6,727 bases of DNA from an uncultured Collinsella sp. Its GTDB lineage: Bacteria; Actinomycetota; Coriobacteriia; Coriobacteriales; Coriobacteriaceae. The notes beneath the pieces are model-generated. The model did not search any database, was not told the DNA's origin, and worked only from the letters and a program-made list of their open reading frames with translations. The position numbers and the translations under genes were made by a program. Shown in pieces: positions 5,649 to 6,727 of the stretch. How positions within the stretch are numbered: the first letter of the stretch is position 1; each line of letters begins with the position of its first letter. Where the stretch lies: contig URKU01000102.1 in NCBI GenBank assembly GCA_900548515.1, forward strand, positions 1 through 6,727. The letters are read 5' to 3'.

Positions 5649-6029
5649 ATGGATGAGAACAAGATGGGATGGCGTGAGTATGCGCACTATGCCGAGATGT
5701 CGGTCGAGGAGTTGGCGCGCGATTGCGAGGTGCAGGTGTTTCGCGCGACGGGCCCGGGTGGGCAGGGCGTGAACACGACGGACTCGGCGGTGCGCATGAA
5801 GCATGGGCCCACGGGGATTACCGTGACGGCGCGCGAGAGCCGTAGTCAGTTTCAGAATCGTGCGAGCTGCCTGCGTAAGCTGAGGGCAGAGCTTGAGCGT
5901 CGTGGCCGTCCGCCGCGCCGACGCGTAAAGACCAAGGTGCCTCAGCGCTCTCGCCAGCGCAGGCTCAATGACAAGCACTTCAACGCCATTAAAAAGGCCA
6001 ACCGTCGCAAGCCGGGCAGCGACGAATAG
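5649..6029 (+). CDS. GGQ release-factor-like protein, probable ribosome rescue factor
   Basis: A 126-residue protein with the catalytic domain of class I release factors: FRATGPGGQGVNTTDSAVRM (31-50) with GGQ at 37-39, then HGPTGITV (52-59) and SRSQFQNRASCLRKL (65-79). It has no stop-codon-recognition domain, so it cannot be an ordinary RF1 or RF2. The C-terminus (84-122) is rich in Arg and Lys, including RQRRLNDK, and resembles the mRNA-channel tail of ArfB (YaeJ) and mitochondrial ICT1. The likely job is hydrolysing peptidyl-tRNA on stalled ribosomes; a C12orf65-like role is an alternative. Compared with RF1/RF2, the residue after GGQ is Gly rather than His and NKT reads NTT. The start at 5649 has GGAGGTG (5637-5643) five bases upstream; the frame is open back to 5583, but that part is the terminator hairpin. 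Function is inferred from domain content only. Confidence 0.88.
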   Translation: MDENKMGWREYAHYAEMSVEELARDCEVQVFRATGPGGQGVNTTDSAVRMKHGPTGITVTARESRSQFQNRASCLRKLRAELERRGRPPRRRVKTKVPQRSRQRRLNDKHFNAIKKANRRKPGSDE

Positions 6030-6037
6030 CTTCCTCA

Positions 6038-6108
6038 TAAGTTGCGGTGAAATAGGGATTGTTTTGCGGCTTTAGCTGCATAAACAGTCCCTATTTCACC
6101 GCAACTTA
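6038..6108. repeat. 71-base near-perfect palindrome between convergent genes
   Basis: Arm 6038-6064 is complementary to 6082-6108 over 27 positions with one T-G pair as the only flaw. Inside, 6065-6067 pairs with 6078-6080 and a further short stem closes on the loop ttta (6071-6074). Both ends of the element read TA when viewed as DNA (TAAG...CTTA). It starts eight bases after the stop of the GGQ gene and ends seven bases before the stop of the convergent kinase gene. It could act as a two-way terminator, but no T-run follows on either strand. Its size and perfection also fit a dispersed palindromic repeat or miniature mobile element. Confidence 0.8.
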
Positions 6109-6115
6109 GGTGGGG

Positions 6116-6727
6116 TTAGCGGGTTGGGTGCCAGACCTCGAGGACGGCGGGAAGGATGTCTACCTCGATGCGCGAGGCGACAACGGGCTCGCCGTCGGCC
6201 TGGATGGGGTACTCGGGCTCCTCAAAGGTGAGCTCGGCATGGCGACAGCGTCGCATGCGAACCGGTGGCAGCTTGGTGTGGTGGCCATCTTTGGCCGAAA
6301 GGAACATGGGAAGCGCGACCGCGCGCGGAACGGGGCCGCAGGCGTAGCAGACGTCGAGTATGCCGTCGCAGGGATTGGCATCGGGACAGATGCGATAGCC
6401 CGAGCCATAGGTGGGGCCCAGCTGAATTGCCATGATGATTGCCCTCACGCGCTCGGCGGGCGCCCCGTCAAAGCTGACTGTCATGGGGTAGTTGCGATAG
6501 CGTAGGCCAAACTGCTCAAGTCCCGAGAGGGTGTAGAGCGGCGTACCGGTGAGACCCGTCTTTTTGCGCAGCTCGGTGGTGCCCAGGCCGATGGCGGCAT
6601 CGATGCCGATCGAAAGCGTCTGGTCGTAGTACTCAACGGTAGCCTCGCCGCTGCCGCTCGCAGGGCTCCAAGAGCGAATGCGCCCGATGTCCTGACGCTG
6701 CAGCTCGCAGGTGAGCAGCGCGCCAAA
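6116..6727 (-). CDS. Diacylglycerol kinase-family lipid kinase, C-terminal part
   Basis: The frame is open without a stop from the window edge to TAA at 6116-6118, giving 203 C-terminal residues; the N-terminal catalytic part with the GGDGT motif would lie beyond the edge. Recognisable family features: SIGIDAAIGLGTTELRKK, where the conserved (G)xDA appears, then GTPLYTLSGLEQF, then a GxG...P.A...DG.LDV block read as YGSGYRICPDANPCDGILDV, and near the end QADGEP followed by EVDILPAVLEVWHP, typical of the YegS/BmrU/DgkB group. Such enzymes phosphorylate diacylglycerol or related lipids at the membrane using ATP. An internal ATG at 6484 is not the start, because homology continues upstream of it. 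Which lipid is used cannot be told. Confidence 0.85.
   Translation of the reverse strand, partial: FGALLTCELQRQDIGRIRSWSPASGSGEATVEYYDQTLSIGIDAAIGLGTTELRKKTGLTGTPLYTLSGLEQFGLRYRNYPMTVSFDGAPAERVRAIIMAIQLGPTYGSGYRICPDANPCDGILDVCYACGPVPRAVALPMFLSAKDGHHTKLPPVRMRRCRHAELTFEEPEYPIQADGEPVVASRIEVDILPAVLEVWHPTR

Overview
The window reads as ordinary core chromosome of a high-GC bacterium. The best fit is a gut Coriobacteriia such as Collinsella. This is inferred from GC-rich codon third positions, a class A RNase P RNA, the style of the proteins and the gene mix; no sequence marker here proves the genus. No phage, transposase, CRISPR, toxin or defence genes are visible.

Layout. At the left (1-126) there is a short non-coding stretch with a palindrome and an extended -10 promoter, then the RNase P RNA gene rnpB (127-490). 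A long, elaborate imperfect hairpin (504-608) follows, and then an IMPACT/YigZ-family gene (717-1355) ending in a strong terminator. Facing it is a small cysteine-rich C_GCAxxG_C_C-family gene on the minus strand (1423-1869). Divergent from that gene is a PLP enzyme of the O-acetylhomoserine sulfhydrylase (MetY) type (2100-3383). Next come an intrinsic terminator and a 12-helix MFS transporter (3525-4829), then a spacer with a symmetric hairpin and a G-rich tract, then xanthine phosphoribosyltransferase xpt (4987-5565). A perfect terminator separates xpt from a small GGQ release-factor-like protein (5649-6029), probably a ribosome-rescue factor. A 71-base near-perfect palindrome (6038-6108) separates that gene from the C-terminal part of a convergent diacylglycerol-kinase-family gene (6116-6727, minus), which runs off the right edge.

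How they work together. These are mostly independent housekeeping units: tRNA 5' maturation (rnpB), sulfur amino acid synthesis (metY), purine salvage (xpt), translation rescue (GGQ protein) and lipid phosphorylation (kinase). I see no multi-gene pathway. The most unusual material is non-coding: two large inverted repeats of unknown class, a changed tRNA-CCA-binding triplet in the RNase P RNA, and two genes whose ribosome binding sites lie only a few bases beyond a complete intrinsic terminator, with no visible promoter in between.
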